Source: Candidatus Scalindua sp. (GTDB lineage Bacteria; Planctomycetota; Brocadiia; Brocadiales; Scalinduaceae). Taken from it: 64,000 nucleotides of DNA. A model generated the notes under the pieces. The model was given only the letters and a program-made list of their open reading frames with translations. It made no database searches and was not told the origin of the DNA. The translations under genes and the position numbers were made by a program. The DNA is taken from the NCBI GenBank assembly GCA_031316155.1, contig JALDRB010000005.1, forward strand, positions 62,001 through 126,000, given 5' to 3'. Below are positions 10,056 to 19,925 of this stretch, piece after piece. Position 1 is the stretch's first letter. Each line of letters begins with the position of its first letter.

Positions 10056-11873
10056 CTAATCAAGTTCGAATTCGTCTCTCCAATCTTTCTTTTCTCTCCA
10101 TTCAGGCTGTTCTTTCTTTGACAGGATGAATTCTCCCAAAACCAGTGTATCCATCTCCGTACGCATAAAACACCTGTAGGCATCTTCAGGTGTACAGACA
10201 ATTGGCTCTCCACGCACATTAAAACTGGTATTGACTATTACCGGGCAGTCTGTCTTCTCGTAAAACTTTTTTATCAGCCCATAGTAGCGTTTATTATGCT
10301 TACCATCTACCGTCTGAATCCTGGCGCTGTAATCCACATGGGTGACAGCTGGAATGTGAGATCGTGGAACATTCAGTTTCTCTATTCCAAAAAGCCCCTT
10401 CTGTTCATCTGTCATGGGAATTCTCCCTTCTTCCTTTACGGGTGCCACCATGAGCATGTAAGGACTTTCACTGTCATACTCAAACCACTCTGATACATGC
10501 TCCAGCAAAACCGATGGAGCAAACGGCCGGAAGGACTCTCGATATTTTATCTTCAAATTCATCTTTTTCTGCATCTCCGGATTTCTTGCATCACCTATGA
10601 TAGAACGCGCACCAAGTGCCCTCGGCCCGAATTCCATCCTGCCCTGAAACCATCCTATTGTATCACCTCTTTCCAGCCGGCCTGCAACCTCTTCGTAAAG
10701 ATCATCCTCCAGGTACTCTTTATATGGATACCCTTTACCGTCAAGAAACTCCTTGATCTTTTCTCTGGTATAAAAAGGTCCTAAATAGCTTCCGTACTGC
10801 CTGTCTCCTTTTCCATTTGCCTCACGCGGCATATCAAGATAGTGATACCAGATTGTCAGTGCTGCTCCCAACGCCCCTCCAGCATCACCTGCAGAGGGTT
10901 GAACCCATATGTTCTTAAAAGGCCCCTCTCTTAAAAGCCTTCCATTGCCCACACAGTTAAGGGCAACTCCCCCAGCCATACAGAGATTCTTTTGACCTGT
11001 CTTATCAAACACATGCCTCCCGATTCTTAACATCACTTCCTCAGTGACTTTCTGTATAGACGCAGCTATGTCCATCTCCCGCTGGTTAAGTTTTTCTTCT
11101 GGATTTCTAGGCGGACAACCAAAGAGTCTGTTAAACTTGTTATTGGTCATGGTTAATCCCTGGCAGTAGTTAAATTTGTCCATATCCATTCTGAAACTGC
11201 CATCTTCTTTCAGGTCAATTAACTCATCCATTATCAGATCCACATACTTAGGTTCTCCGTAAGGCGCCAGCCCCATAACCTTATACTCCCCCGAATTTAC
11301 CTTAAATCCTGTATAATAGGTAAACGCTGAATAGAGAAGGCCCAGGGAGTGTGGAAAAGAAATCTGTTCTTTCACCTCAATCCTATTCCCCCTGCCGATT
11401 CCCCACGAGGTAGTAGCCCACTCCCCTACTCCGTCAAAACAAATTATTGCGGCTTCTTCGTAGGGTGAAGGGAAAAATGCACTTGCCGCGTGTGATTCAT
11501 GATGCTCAGTAAAGAGCACCTTTCCTTTCCAGCCGAGCTCTTTCTTGATTATCTTTGGAAGGTGAAGTTTCTTGCTGATCCAGAGTGGCATCGCCTTCCG
11601 GAAGCTCATCCATCCCCTGGGTGCATAGCTGAGATATGTCTCGATGAGGCGTTCAAACTTAAGAAGAGGTTTGTCATAAAAGGCCACATGATCTACCTCT
11701 GATATATCGATTCCTACCTCGCTCAGGCAGTACTCCACCGCCCTGAGCGGAAAAGCTTCGTCATGTTTCTTACGCGTAAACCGTTCTTCCTGTGCCGCTG
11801 CAACAATCTCTCCGTCTTTTATAAGAACAGCAGCACTGTCATGATAGTATGCGGATATTCCGAGTATGTACAT
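10056..11873 (-). CDS. NodU/CmcH-family carbamoyltransferase
   Basis: A 605 aa enzyme expected to transfer a carbamoyl group from carbamoyl phosphate to a hydroxyl of a sugar or other metabolite via a carbamoyl-adenylate. It begins with MYILGISAYYHDSAAVLIKDG, has the HHESHAASAFFPSP metal-binding segment near residue 130, the CMAGGVALN stretch near residue 300, and a C-terminal YrdC-like half with FGPRALGARSI. It follows DUF5989 and SxtJ-like genes with almost no gap. This module recurs in bacteria making secreted polysaccharides or specialised metabolites; the acceptor here is unknown. Confidence 0.9.
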   Translation of the reverse strand: MYILGISAYYHDSAAVLIKDGEIVAAAQEERFTRKKHDEAFPLRAVEYCLSEVGIDISEVDHVAFYDKPLLKFERLIETYLSYAPRGWMSFRKAMPLWISKKLHLPKIIKKELGWKGKVLFTEHHESHAASAFFPSPYEEAAIICFDGVGEWATTSWGIGRGNRIEVKEQISFPHSLGLLYSAFTYYTGFKVNSGEYKVMGLAPYGEPKYVDLIMDELIDLKEDGSFRMDMDKFNYCQGLTMTNNKFNRLFGCPPRNPEEKLNQREMDIAASIQKVTEEVMLRIGRHVFDKTGQKNLCMAGGVALNCVGNGRLLREGPFKNIWVQPSAGDAGGALGAALTIWYHYLDMPREANGKGDRQYGSYLGPFYTREKIKEFLDGKGYPYKEYLEDDLYEEVAGRLERGDTIGWFQGRMEFGPRALGARSIIGDARNPEMQKKMNLKIKYRESFRPFAPSVLLEHVSEWFEYDSESPYMLMVAPVKEEGRIPMTDEQKGLFGIEKLNVPRSHIPAVTHVDYSARIQTVDGKHNKRYYGLIKKFYEKTDCPVIVNTSFNVRGEPIVCTPEDAYRCFMRTEMDTLVLGEFILSKKEQPEWREKKDWRDEFELD

Positions 11874-11880
11874 GGAAGTA

Positions 11881-12030
11881 TTAAAATAAGGTGTAGATAA
11901 ATGGTGCTACCGCACTTGACTCACTGAATAGTATCAACGCGCCCAATAAGAGTAGAATAATAATAATAGGCAACAACCAGAATTTTTTCCTTACCCTTAA
12001 AAACGCCCATAATTCTTTTAACAGATCCAT
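11881..12030 (-). CDS. DUF5989-type small membrane protein
   Basis: A 49-codon gene: the protein begins MDLLKELWAFLRVRKKFWLLP and continues into one strongly hydrophobic helix rich in Ile and Leu (about residues 20-36). A strong AGGAGG lies 7 nt before the ATG. It sits exactly between the SxtJ-like gene (ends 12042) and the carbamoyltransferase (starts 11873), where a DUF5989 protein is regularly found. It probably helps anchor the complex at the membrane; this role is inferred. Confidence 0.85.
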   Translation of the reverse strand: MDLLKELWAFLRVRKKFWLLPIIIILLLLGALILFSESSAVAPFIYTLF

Positions 12031-12041
12031 CTTTTTCCCTC

Positions 12042-12443
12042 CTAAAACTGTCTCTCATAACGTTTTCTATCTTTTAACCCCCCTTGTTCATAGGGTTCCC
12101 AGTAGGTATCTTTTTCTGCTTCTATTTCCCTTCTCATCGGGTCTTTCCGAAACAGACGTATTAATGGTCCAAATGGAATAAAAATCAGGATATACACTAC
12201 GGTCAGGATAATTTGTGTGTTAATCCAGCCAACTGCATGGGCAACCTTTAACCACAGCTTGAAAACCGGGCGAAGCACAATAGGCAAAAAGGCGATAAGA
12301 GGCAGCAGAATTACAACCAGACCCATTAACACATAGCTTGATAGAGAGGGATAGTGCCTCCAGGCAAAGAGTGAAAAGAGGGCACAAAAGATTAGGAATA
12401 CTAACCGTATATCACGTTTCTCTTTTTTTGGATTTAATTGCAT
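12042..12443 (-). CDS. SxtJ-like membrane protein
   Basis: A 133 aa protein with hydrophobic segments at about residues 14-30, 33-57 and 74-100, ending in a charged tail with WEPYEQGG and RYERQF. This size and tail are typical of the SxtJ family that accompanies carbamoyltransferases and DUF5989 proteins (the name comes from the saxitoxin cluster). It is the first gene of the minus-strand operon. Molecular function is not known; a membrane scaffold for the carbamoyltransferase is a reasonable guess. Confidence 0.78.
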   Translation of the reverse strand: MQLNPKKEKRDIRLVFLIFCALFSLFAWRHYPSLSSYVLMGLVVILLPLIAFLPIVLRPVFKLWLKVAHAVGWINTQIILTVVYILIFIPFGPLIRLFRKDPMRREIEAEKDTYWEPYEQGGLKDRKRYERQF

Positions 12444-13021
12444 ACTTTGATTAGTACGTTTGAATTTTTACTGCCCTTAAACCGCTCAACCAATGGCTAA
12501 AAAGGTATTCTGGTTCATCGTTAGCAGTTAAACAAATTAATGTTAGACAAAGTGCAACAAGCGTACCTATGGATCACTAACGTTGTGTAATTTAGTGGAA
12601 AGTAATATACAAAATAGAACATTAAGATATAGTGAAGATTAAATTAAAAAATGCTAATATTTAATTAATCCTGTTTTGTTTCTAACCTTTTTAATCTTAC
12701 ACTTGCTTTTAAAATCATTTTTCTTCATAATAATATCCTCTTAACCTGAAACAACTTAGAAGGACGGGATTTATTGGATGTTAGCATTTGTTATCCGGAC
12801 TTATTATAATAAGTTGTTGTTCTATAAAGGGAACTTTAGACATTTTATCGATTATAAATCGCTTAATTTAGGTAAAGTGTTTTTAATATTTGGTTAGTTT
12901 TATGTATGCAATACACACACAGGGTGGAAATCAGCAATTAAGGTAGTGAGCCAACTATATATTATATCAAAATATACAAGAATTCTAAAAAAGCTCTCAT
13001 ATTTTTTTAAGAAAATAGAAA
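12444..13021. other. AT-rich intergenic region upstream of fumarase
   Basis: 578 bp between divergently transcribed genes, so it should contain promoters for both the carbamoyltransferase operon and fumarase. It is very AT-rich and I could not choose a convincing promoter pair or find a member of the repeat families. Confidence 0.5.
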
Positions 13022-14629
13022 ATGGTTGAATTTACCTATGAGGAGTTGTTCCCTCTTAACAAAGATACCACTGATTACCGTTTATTATCAAATGAACATA
13101 CTACAGTAAAAAATTTTGAAAACAATGATATTATTCTGGTCGACCCAGAAGGCCTCACCTTGCTAACAGAGCAGGCATTTAAAGATGTATCCCATTTGTT
13201 ACGTCCTGCACACCTGAATTCATTATCAAAAATTCTCAGTGATCCGGAAAGTTCCGATAACGATACCTATGTTGCCCTTGAATTATTAAAAAATGCCGTT
13301 ATTTCAGCAGAAGGTCTCTTTCCCATGTGCCAAGACACTGGAACCGCTATTGTCATGGGAAAAAAGGGGCAACAAATCTGGACAGGCTTCTCTGACGAAG
13401 TCGCAATTTCCCAGGGAATATTTAATGCCTATACAAAAAACAATTTCCGCTACTCACAGAATGCGCCTTTGACGATGTTTGATGAAGTGAATACAGGATG
13501 CAATCTGCCGGCTCAAATTGAACTCTATTCCACCCGGGGAGATGAATACAACTTCCTGTTTATCGCAAAAGGAGGAGGTTCTGCAAACAAAACCTATCTG
13601 TATCATGAGACAAAAGCAATATTAGATCCAAAAATCCTTTTACATTTTCTGAAAGACAAGATGAAGACTCTGGGAACCGCAGCCTGCCCTCCTTATCACC
13701 TTGCCTTTGTCATTGGTGGACTGTCAGCCGAAATGACCCTTAAAACAGTAAAACTGGCATCTACCGGTTACCTTGACCAACTTCCTACGACAGGAAGCCC
13801 GCAAGGCCACGCATTCAGAGACAGAGAGGTTGAAGATAAGGTACTGGAACTTTCCAGGACACTCGGAATCGGAGCGCAATTCGGAGGAAAATATTTCTGT
13901 CATGATGTCAGGGTTGTACGCCTTCCACGGCATGGTGCGTCATGTCCTGTTGGAATCGGAGTAAGTTGCAGTGCAGACAGAAATATAAAAGCAAAAATAA
14001 CCAGAGACGGAATTTTTCTGGAAAAACTTGAAACTGACCCTTCAAGATATCTGCCACAAGTACAGAGTTCAGATTCAAAATCGGTACCGATAGATCTGAA
14101 TCAACCAATGAATAAAATCCTGACCATTCTCGACAAATGTCCGGTTGCAACACGTTTATTACTTACCGGCAACATTATCGTAGCGCGGGACATAGCCCAT
14201 GCGAAACTCAAAGAACGCATTGACAGGGGAGAAGAGCTTCCTCAATACTTTAAAGATCATGTCATCTACTACGCCGGTCCGGCAAAAACACCTCACGGAT
14301 ATGCCTCTGGCTCTTTCGGCCCTACCACTGCGGGGAGAATGGATACCTATGTGCCTCTCTTCCAGAAACGAGGAGGCTCCCTGGTGATGCTTGCAAAGGG
14401 GAACCGCTCAAAAATGGTTACCGAATCGTGCAAAGAATATGGAGGGTTTTATCTTGGCTCAATTGGAGGACCCGCTGCCAAGCTGGGCAGAGATTGCATA
14501 ACAGATATTAAGACCATAGAGTATTCTGAACTCGGAATGGAAGCAATCTTTATGATAACGGTAAAAGATTTCCCCGCATTTGTTATTATTGACAACAAGG
14601 GAAATGACTTTTTCGAAAAGTTATTGTAA
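13022..14629 (+). CDS. fumarate hydratase, class I ([4Fe-4S])
   Basis: Reversible hydration of fumarate to malate (TCA cycle or its reductive direction). The 535 aa protein has the fused alpha/beta layout of FumA/FumB. Three cysteine segments fit the 4Fe-4S cluster: [10 protein letters not shown] near residue 103, TAACPPYH near 226 and [12 protein letters not shown] near 305. The beta part contains [25 protein letters not shown]. Promiscuous L(+)-tartrate dehydratase activity is possible in this family. A decayed fragment of a second copy of its 3' end lies at 28774-28870. A hairpin terminator follows. Confidence 0.93.
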   Translation: MVEFTYEELFPLNKDTTDYRLLSNEHTTVKNFENNDIILVDPEGLTLLTEQAFKDVSHLLRPAHLNSLSKILSDPESSDNDTYVALELLKNAVISAEGLFPMCQDTGTAIVMGKKGQQIWTGFSDEVAISQGIFNAYTKNNFRYSQNAPLTMFDEVNTGCNLPAQIELYSTRGDEYNFLFIAKGGGSANKTYLYHETKAILDPKILLHFLKDKMKTLGTAACPPYHLAFVIGGLSAEMTLKTVKLASTGYLDQLPTTGSPQGHAFRDREVEDKVLELSRTLGIGAQFGGKYFCHDVRVVRLPRHGASCPVGIGVSCSADRNIKAKITRDGIFLEKLETDPSRYLPQVQSSDSKSVPIDLNQPMNKILTILDKCPVATRLLLTGNIIVARDIAHAKLKERIDRGEELPQYFKDHVIYYAGPAKTPHGYASGSFGPTTAGRMDTYVPLFQKRGGSLVMLAKGNRSKMVTESCKEYGGFYLGSIGGPAAKLGRDCITDIKTIEYSELGMEAIFMITVKDFPAFVIIDNKGNDFFEKLL

Positions 14630-14678
14630 CCATGCCGAAAAGGAATACATTTTATATATATTCCTTTTCAGCATGGTT
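14628..14678 (+). terminator. hairpin terminator after fumarase
   Basis: Long inverted repeat starting at the fumarase stop codon: AACCATGCCGAAAAGGAATA pairs with TATTCCTTTTCAGCATGGTT. The stem is strong but no clean T-tract follows, so termination efficiency is uncertain. Confidence 0.65.
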
Positions 14679-14854
14679 GTTAAATGAAAACCTGCGGTTT
14701 TCAAACTTTTCCTTATTACGATAAAAAAAGCCAAATATTTTTCTTTAACACACCGAAGGTGTGGTAAAATAGTCTAAAAGGTGACGATTTCCTGTTCATA
14801 CATCATCACGTTTCCTGCATTGGCGATGTCGATTCTTCATTTGTCACTTGTGGA

Positions 14855-14920
14855 GCTTAACGTATTTTTCACCTGCTGGTGTGGAGCGCGGTGGAACACC
14901 AGTCAGGTGCAGAAAATTTT
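14855..14920 (-). repeat. weak attC-like hairpin
   Basis: On the minus strand an imperfect hairpin (CACCTGACTGGTGT against ACACCAGCAGGTG, with one unpaired A) is followed by GTTAAGC, a match to the integron core GTTRRRY. The left core box expected for a true attC is not evident. It lies downstream of the helicase relic, where the end of an integron cassette would be. The rest of 14679-15016 holds nothing else I recognise. Confidence 0.35.
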
Positions 14921-15016
14921 TCTGTGATTTTCTTATCATCAATATTGTCAATAAGGTTGTCCACGTAACAGTCGAGCCGCATGTTTTTGGGATAATCACG
15001 CCACATGCTTTTTGAT

Positions 15017-16735
15017 TTAGAGTTTCTCAAATTGAAATTTGCCACTCAGTATCGCTTGCTTGTTTGCCTGCAAAGAAGGTATTGAAACAAATAATCGTTT
15101 CTTAGCTCTACTTGCGGCAACATAATTTATCCTTTGTTCTTCAGCTTCTTTGTTTGTTACAGTCAAATCAGGGTTCAGTAAGAACGCCAAATCATCCTCT
15201 TCACGCAATATGAGCAATACGTTATCAAATTCATCTCCTTTGGCTTTATGAATTGTCTTATTCAAGCTTGTATCCTCTATAATTTTTACACATAACGCTA
15301 ATTGCTGATAGGTATGACCTTCATAAAAGGTTTTGGCCGCTCCACTTCTCAAATCAGAAATATCATTCTTGATATCGGCCTTAACGACTAAGTAGAACTC
15401 ATACAAAGATCCATTCTTGAACTCATCATACTTCTTGATAAGAGTTCGTATGTGTTTCATTGCTTCCCTTTTAACTTTGGTCTTGTCTATCTTAACCTTG
15501 AAGTCCTTTTCTAACTCTTTGATCGAATCCTTGAATTTACCTTCACGAGCTAACTCAGTAGCTTTGATACAAGCAATAACCACTTTGCTTCTGTATTTAT
15601 TACTGCTGCTTGGTTTGTCATTCTCCGACAATTCTTCAAATAGTTTGTCGTTCAATGATACTCCGCTAATCTCGTGTTTCATTGCATTTGAAGTAATATT
15701 GTCCCTCGATAAAGAGCATATTTTCTCACCGTTACATTGTTCTCTTGCCTTTTTGAGTGAATCGACCATTTCACCAACAATAATAGTTGGTCGAACACCA
15801 GTTTCATCGTTGTAGCTTATTTGCTGAATATCCGAACGTATTCCATTTAGGACTTGAATTATTTCATTGGTGCTTCGCCTATTCTCTGCCATTTGATAAT
15901 CGACCATCTCTGGTAGGTTGAAGGAAGTAAATTTTGCAGGTTCTGCACCCTGAAAGCCATAGATTGATTGTGCTGTATCTCCAATTATCCCAACAATAGT
16001 CTCACTCTATCCGATTTGATGTAGAATTGCAGCTTGGATCGGGTTTGTATCTTGGAACTCGTCAATAAAAAAGTAAGGGAATTTTGCTCTCAATACTTGC
16101 AAGATGAAGGGGAATTTATCTAATAATTGATAACCGAAGAATAGCACATCTTCGTGATGCAACACTCCTTTCTCCCAAGTCATTTTCTTATACTCATAGT
16201 ATGAATCATTTCTGATTGGATAGCCATCTACTAACATTGGATAATCAGGCTTGCATACCAAGTCCTTAGCGTTAAATTTCCATTTCGCCTTTCTGATTGC
16301 AGCTACTATTTCGTTATCACTTTTAATTCTTGGTTGCTTTGTTCTTGTCTTCCATTCGTTTAGAAATGAATAGTTAGAAAGTATTTCATCATCGTGTCCA
16401 TCCATTTCTTCTATATTCAGCCCATATTCAGTTGCAATGAATGATGCATATGGCTTAACGGTATGTTTATATAGAAAACTATGAATAGTTGATACTTCTA
16501 CTCGTTCGGCAGAAGTACCCAAACGAACCAGAATGGTTTCAACGGCTATATTCGTGTATGTGATGCAAGCTATTTTGCGAGTTTTGCCTAATCTATTAGA
16601 ACGATGCAAAACGTTTCTTATGTGTTCAACCATCCAATGCGTTTTGCCAGCACCAGGTCCTGCCGATACTCTGAAATTGCTCTCTATGTCAATGAGTGAG
16701 GAATCTGATGTAATTCGGTTTATTGGCATATCCAT
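15017..16735 (-). pseudogene. UvrD/Rep-like helicase (GajB-like) with in-frame TAG
   Basis: One reading frame of about 572 codons interrupted by a single amber codon at 16007-16009. Before it: Walker A GPGAGKT (residues 26-32) and Walker B FIDEFQDTN (near 224-231). After it, in the same frame: GDTAQSIYGFQG, ENRRST, HKAKGDEFDNVLLI and YVAASRAKKRLFVS, i.e. helicase motifs III-VI of superfamily 1A. It overlaps the end of an upstream OLD-family nuclease gene by 16 bp, the arrangement of Gabija anti-phage systems (GajA nuclease, GajB helicase). With the stop it would give two fragments, so it is probably inactive unless read through. Confidence 0.75.
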
Positions 16736-17642
16736 CCTAATGCGTTTTCGATGTAGGTGGGGACAATAAAATCTTGATAGCCATCTTGTCCTTTTATATT
16801 CAGATTGTTTTCCAAAGCGTAGGCGAGCTCAAACGCATTCTCACCTTTTTTAGCAACTGAGTTCAGATAACGCGAAGCAATAATTGCCGTTTTTTTATCG
16901 TTATCGTTGGCCCAGTTACATTCGCGTATTCCTTGCTTTATCTCTTTGTTCTTTTTGTTTAGATTGTCTTTGGTTCCGTCTGGGAGTATATTGAGAAGGT
17001 CATCAACTGGTTTATTATCCTTGAATGAACGCATCAAGTTTTTAATCTCAGATTGATTGCTCATTGATTCGGTAACCAGAAGCTCCAGTGTCGGGTTATG
17101 TATAACTAAGTCATACTCAAATGTTTTCCCTTTAATCTCATCTTGGCTGAAGAATTGAACATTTGTGTAGGCCATATATTGCTGCATTTTCTCAGTTGCG
17201 TTATCTTTGTACTCATAGATTGCTGTGTCTTGATTATGCTGAAATGGATAACATGTTGAGAAGTTTCCACCAGACATAGATCTTCTTACTGGGTCTCTGT
17301 CAGTAAGACACACTATCTTTTTGGAAATGGTATGAGGCTTTGTGTTGTTGAACAAATGCAGGAAGTGATCGAAGAACCTTCCTCCGACATTTATTACAGC
17401 AATGTGGTTATCTTCTAACGATTTACCCAAATATCTTGCAAGAATCGATAGAAGTAATTGCTCAGACAATCCTTCCACCAAAATGACTCTCTGTGCAAAA
17501 AGCATATCCGATTTGGTGGCATCCAAAAACCGTTGAACATATTTCTTGCTTTTGTCATCGGGGGGAAATACTTTTCCTGGATAACCGACTCAGTCTTCTT
17601 GAAGTTGCGAAAATTCTCTATGGCAATTTTGGCAATATACAT
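16720..17642 (-). pseudogene. OLD-family TOPRIM nuclease (GajA-like), internally deleted
   Basis: The N-terminus (MYIAKIAIENFRNFKKTE) is the start of an ABC-type ATPase, but after about 25 residues the sequence jumps, with a frame change near 17560-17580, to the end of that domain and the TOPRIM nuclease. FAQRVILVEGLSEQLL supplies the TOPRIM Glu and CLTDRDPV the Asp pair. Roughly 300 residues, including Walker B and the ABC signature, are missing compared with full-length OLD/GajA proteins. It precedes and overlaps the helicase relic. The first codons lie about 90 bp from the integron platform at 17735, so this pair occupies the first-cassette position. Confidence 0.75.
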
Positions 17643-17734
17643 AGTCTTGCCTCGGAAAGTTCTTTGGTTCCGCGTGCGGTTCTTGCATTATGGCACTATT
17701 CCTGTTTTTGGAAATAAAAAACATAACAGGAATT

Positions 17735-17945
17735 AAATATACTAATAGCCGTCTTATTTTACGGCTATTAGTATATTTAATACGCTTATAGGCTACTTAT
17801 TATACGGCTATATGGGCACATAATTAATAAAGTTTACTGACCGGTTGCTGATAGGAATAAGTAATTGTCAAAAAAATCAAATTTTATTATTAATCAGTAA
17901 AACTCTTCTGTCAAGAGGAAAAGAATTACGAAAAAAGAGGATTAA
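17735..17945 (-). other. integron platform (attI-like region), copy 1
   Basis: Starts with a perfect inverted repeat, 18 bp arms (17735-17752 and 17761-17778) around the loop CTTATTTT, followed by repeated ACGGC words and an AT-rich stretch up to the intI start codon. The same region occurs at 34311-34530 and 21085-21215. On the minus strand, alignment of the three copies puts TAATTCNTG^TTANGT at the junction with the cargo, which fits the G^TT integron crossover. The site assignment is inferred from position between intI and leftward-reading cargo. Confidence 0.6.
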
Positions 17946-17948
17946 TCT

Positions 17949-18581
17949 ATGGATATACTAAAACCGATTTGGTTTTCGGTATTACTGGAAACCAAATCTT
18001 GGTGAAGGTATCCCTGGACAAAAGGCGTCGAGGACCTTACTCGCTCCGTTTTTTCTCGGATTTTATCCGAAAACCATTATGAGATGAGTATAAGCCGAAA
18101 ATTTTTGATCAGGTGCGTGACGCAATTCGGGTAAAGCACTATAGCATGAGAAAAGAAACAGTTAGAAAAGGTAAGAATCTTGCATGAACAGGATTTGAAA
18201 GAGGGATTTGGCAAAGTTTATCTGCCTTTTGCACTTGCAAAAAAATATCCAAATGCTGAAAGGGAATTCGCCTGGCAATATGTGTTTCCAGCTTCCAATC
18301 GCTTTATTGACCCGAGGTCAGGAATAGAACGCAGGCACCACATTTATGAAACTGTTCTACAAAAGGCCGTAAAAGCTTCTGTTCGAGCTGCTGGGATCAA
18401 TAAACCTGCAAGTTGTCACACCTTCCGTCATAGCTTTGCAACTCATTTGCTTGAGGATGGTTACGATATTCGTACAGTCCAGGAATTACTCGGGCATAAA
18501 GATGTGAGCACTACTATGATTTATACCCATGTCTTACATAAAGGTGGGAAAGGGGTAAAAAGTCCACTGGATGGAATTTGA
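17949..18581 (+). pseudogene. integron integrase intI relic, copy 1
   Basis: Tyrosine recombinase of the IntI type. The ATG at 17949 follows a GAGGATTAATCT leader. Codons 2-3 are split by MITE-A (17956-18090). The frame then resumes as [22 protein letters not shown], and about 190 residues are missing before [17 protein letters not shown] in another frame. The C-terminal third is intact to the stop at 18581: [16 protein letters not shown] (the IntI-specific insert region), [26 protein letters not shown] (catalytic H, R, H and Y). Three lesions make it certainly non-functional. The remaining open frame from 18180 could at most express a 133 aa fragment. Confidence 0.88.
17956..18090. mobile_element. 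MITE-A copy 2, inserted in intI
   Basis: 135 bp, TACT...AGTA ends with TA on both sides (954-955 and 18091-18092 in the local sequence). Removing it and one TA rebuilds ATG GAT AAG CCG AAA, a natural intI N-terminus. Confidence 0.88.
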
Positions 18582-18622
18582 TACTTACATAATATGATAA
18601 TGTATAATTCTACAATATTTTA

Positions 18623-18892
18623 TCAAGAAATTAGTTTTTCTTTTAGTATTTTGCTTGCAAGATTTTTTAAAGGTTTGTTTATTTTTTTTGCATATGCATT
18701 TAATGCCATGAAACTTTCTCTATCAATTTCTATTTCAAAGTGTCGTTCTTTTATGTCAAACGTCATGTTCGTTAGTTCAAGATATTCCTCATAATCACTC
18801 GCACTGTGAGCATCCCAGAATTCTCCTGCCTTTTCTTCTGATTCAAACTTCTCTGGTAACGGATCTATTCTCTTTTTAACTTTGTTTGTCAT
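18623..18892 (-). CDS. CopG-family antitoxin-like protein
   Basis: An 89 aa protein. The DPLPEKFESEEKAGEFWDAH segment followed by a DIKERHFEIEIDRESF strand and a basic C-terminal helix (AKKINKPLKNLASKILKEK) matches the CopG-type antitoxin family usually paired with BrnT-like or other small toxins. AAGGAG lies 5 nt upstream of the ATG. No BrnT-like toxin remains beside it, so it looks like an orphan antitoxin. A fragment of its 5' end, with leader, is present at 34807-34880 in the second intI region. Confidence 0.75.
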   Translation of the reverse strand: MTNKVKKRIDPLPEKFESEEKAGEFWDAHSASDYEEYLELTNMTFDIKERHFEIEIDRESFMALNAYAKKINKPLKNLASKILKEKLIS

Positions 18893-18936
18893 AATATCTC
18901 CTTAAATATGGTATATTCATAAGGATTGAGTATAAA

Positions 18937-19005
18937 ATGACAACACTTACCGCAAGTCATGCGAGAACAAAGCTCTACAAATTATTAGACAAAGTAGCAT
19001 CATCA
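18937..19005 (+). pseudogene. Phd/YefM antitoxin N-terminal fragment
   Basis: ATG at 18937 opens TTLTASHARTKLYKLLDKVA, which is the usual N-terminus of Phd/YefM-family antitoxins (compare T-A-S-x-A-R-x-x-L-Y-x-L-L-D). After about 23 codons the similarity ends and the frame runs into the 3' end of hicA on the other strand. It has a weak leader (AAGGATTGAG). This is a broken remnant of another toxin-antitoxin locus. Confidence 0.6.
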
Positions 19006-19026
19006 CCATCACCTTTCCATCACAAT

Positions 19027-19251
19027 TTATCTTTGTTTCATAAATTTATCCACTGTTAGGCCAATATCTTTTATTATCTGTCTTAATAAGATTGGTGAAA
19101 TATCTCTTCCTTGATGAAAAGGGACAGTTGTACATCTTCCATCAGAATGACGGTATTGTTTATGAGAACCTCTTTGTCGAATTTCTGAAAATCCTAATTT
19201 CTTTAGAATTGTTATAACTTCACGAGGTTTTAAAGCAGGATATTTCCCCAT
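19027..19251 (-). CDS. hicA: HicA-family mRNA interferase toxin
   Basis: A 74 aa double-stranded-RNA-binding-fold toxin that cleaves mRNA when not bound by HicB. Motifs: LKPREVITILKKLGF, then RQRGSHKQYRHSDGR with the catalytic His, and TTVPFHQGRDISPILLRQIIKDIGL. The gene is intact and starts 2 nt after the hicB stop. The order hicB-hicA is reversed from the name order but common. A TA pair can stabilise a cassette array that is no longer mobile. Confidence 0.9.
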   Translation of the reverse strand: MGKYPALKPREVITILKKLGFSEIRQRGSHKQYRHSDGRCTTVPFHQGRDISPILLRQIIKDIGLTVDKFMKQR

Positions 19252-19253
19252 AT

Positions 19254-19463
19254 TTAGGCAACCATAATGTTTTGTGTACCAATAAATTCAGCTTCCAAAT
19301 CAGGTTCACCATCTTCTCGTAACATTTCGATCACTTCTTTCATATTCTGTTTTAACTCATCAAGTGTCTTTCCTTGAGAATGTGCTCCAGGAAAACCAGG
19401 TACATATCCAACATAAAGTCCTGTATCAGAACAACGTTCAATAACAGCAGTATATGTTTTCAT
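19254..19463 (-). CDS. hicB: HicB-family antitoxin
   Basis: A 69 aa protein with the partial RNase-H fold of HicB: an N-terminal strand TYTAVIERCSDTGLYVGYVPGFPGAHSQGKTLDEL and a helix LKQNMKEVIEML. It lacks an added DNA-binding domain, so it is of the short class. An AAAGGAGAGAAAAGG leader precedes the ATG at 19463. It neutralises the HicA encoded directly downstream. It probably shares a promoter in the 19464-19560 region, but no specific site was recognised. Confidence 0.88.
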   Translation of the reverse strand: MKTYTAVIERCSDTGLYVGYVPGFPGAHSQGKTLDELKQNMKEVIEMLREDGEPDLEAEFIGTQNIMVA

Positions 19464-19671
19464 AACCTTTTCTCTCCTTTAAATAAGAATAATCATTGAT
19501 TTTATCATAACCTAAATCTTTATTTCTTGTAAAACGAATACCTCATTCTATTTCTAATTATACATTGAACGGTTTCAATTACAATGGCATATTAACTTGA
19601 ACTGGAATGATGATGAACACCTCACGCCCACTATTTCATCTAGCTTATCGCTGCTGATATATAATATTTTC

Positions 19672-19773
19672 TTAATTTTTGCGCTGAAGGCGCAAGTTCA
19701 AAAGTCCGTAAAAACTGCCATGGACGTCCGTTTTAGGAATTTTGGAAAAGTTAGCCAGGATGGCTTACGTTGT
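19672..19773. repeat. palindromic repeat D, copy 2
   Basis: Diverged second copy of the element at 6312-6446, with the same GCGCTGAAGGCGC hairpin and a weakened main stem ending TTTTAGGAATTTTGGAAAAG. It lies in the gene-poor stretch 19464-20195, which otherwise contains only repeat B and CCCTGT-element remnants. Confidence 0.65.
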
Positions 19774-19925
19774 TTTTAACCTTTACTTCTGAAAGTGCAG
19801 GTTGGCAACTAAGAATGCTCCCTTTCAGAGGTATTTTACTATCGATATCGTAAAGGACAACTTCCATTTCTCTCCACTGATCTGATTCACCAGATCATCC
19901 ATAAGACACATCCTACGACTATATC

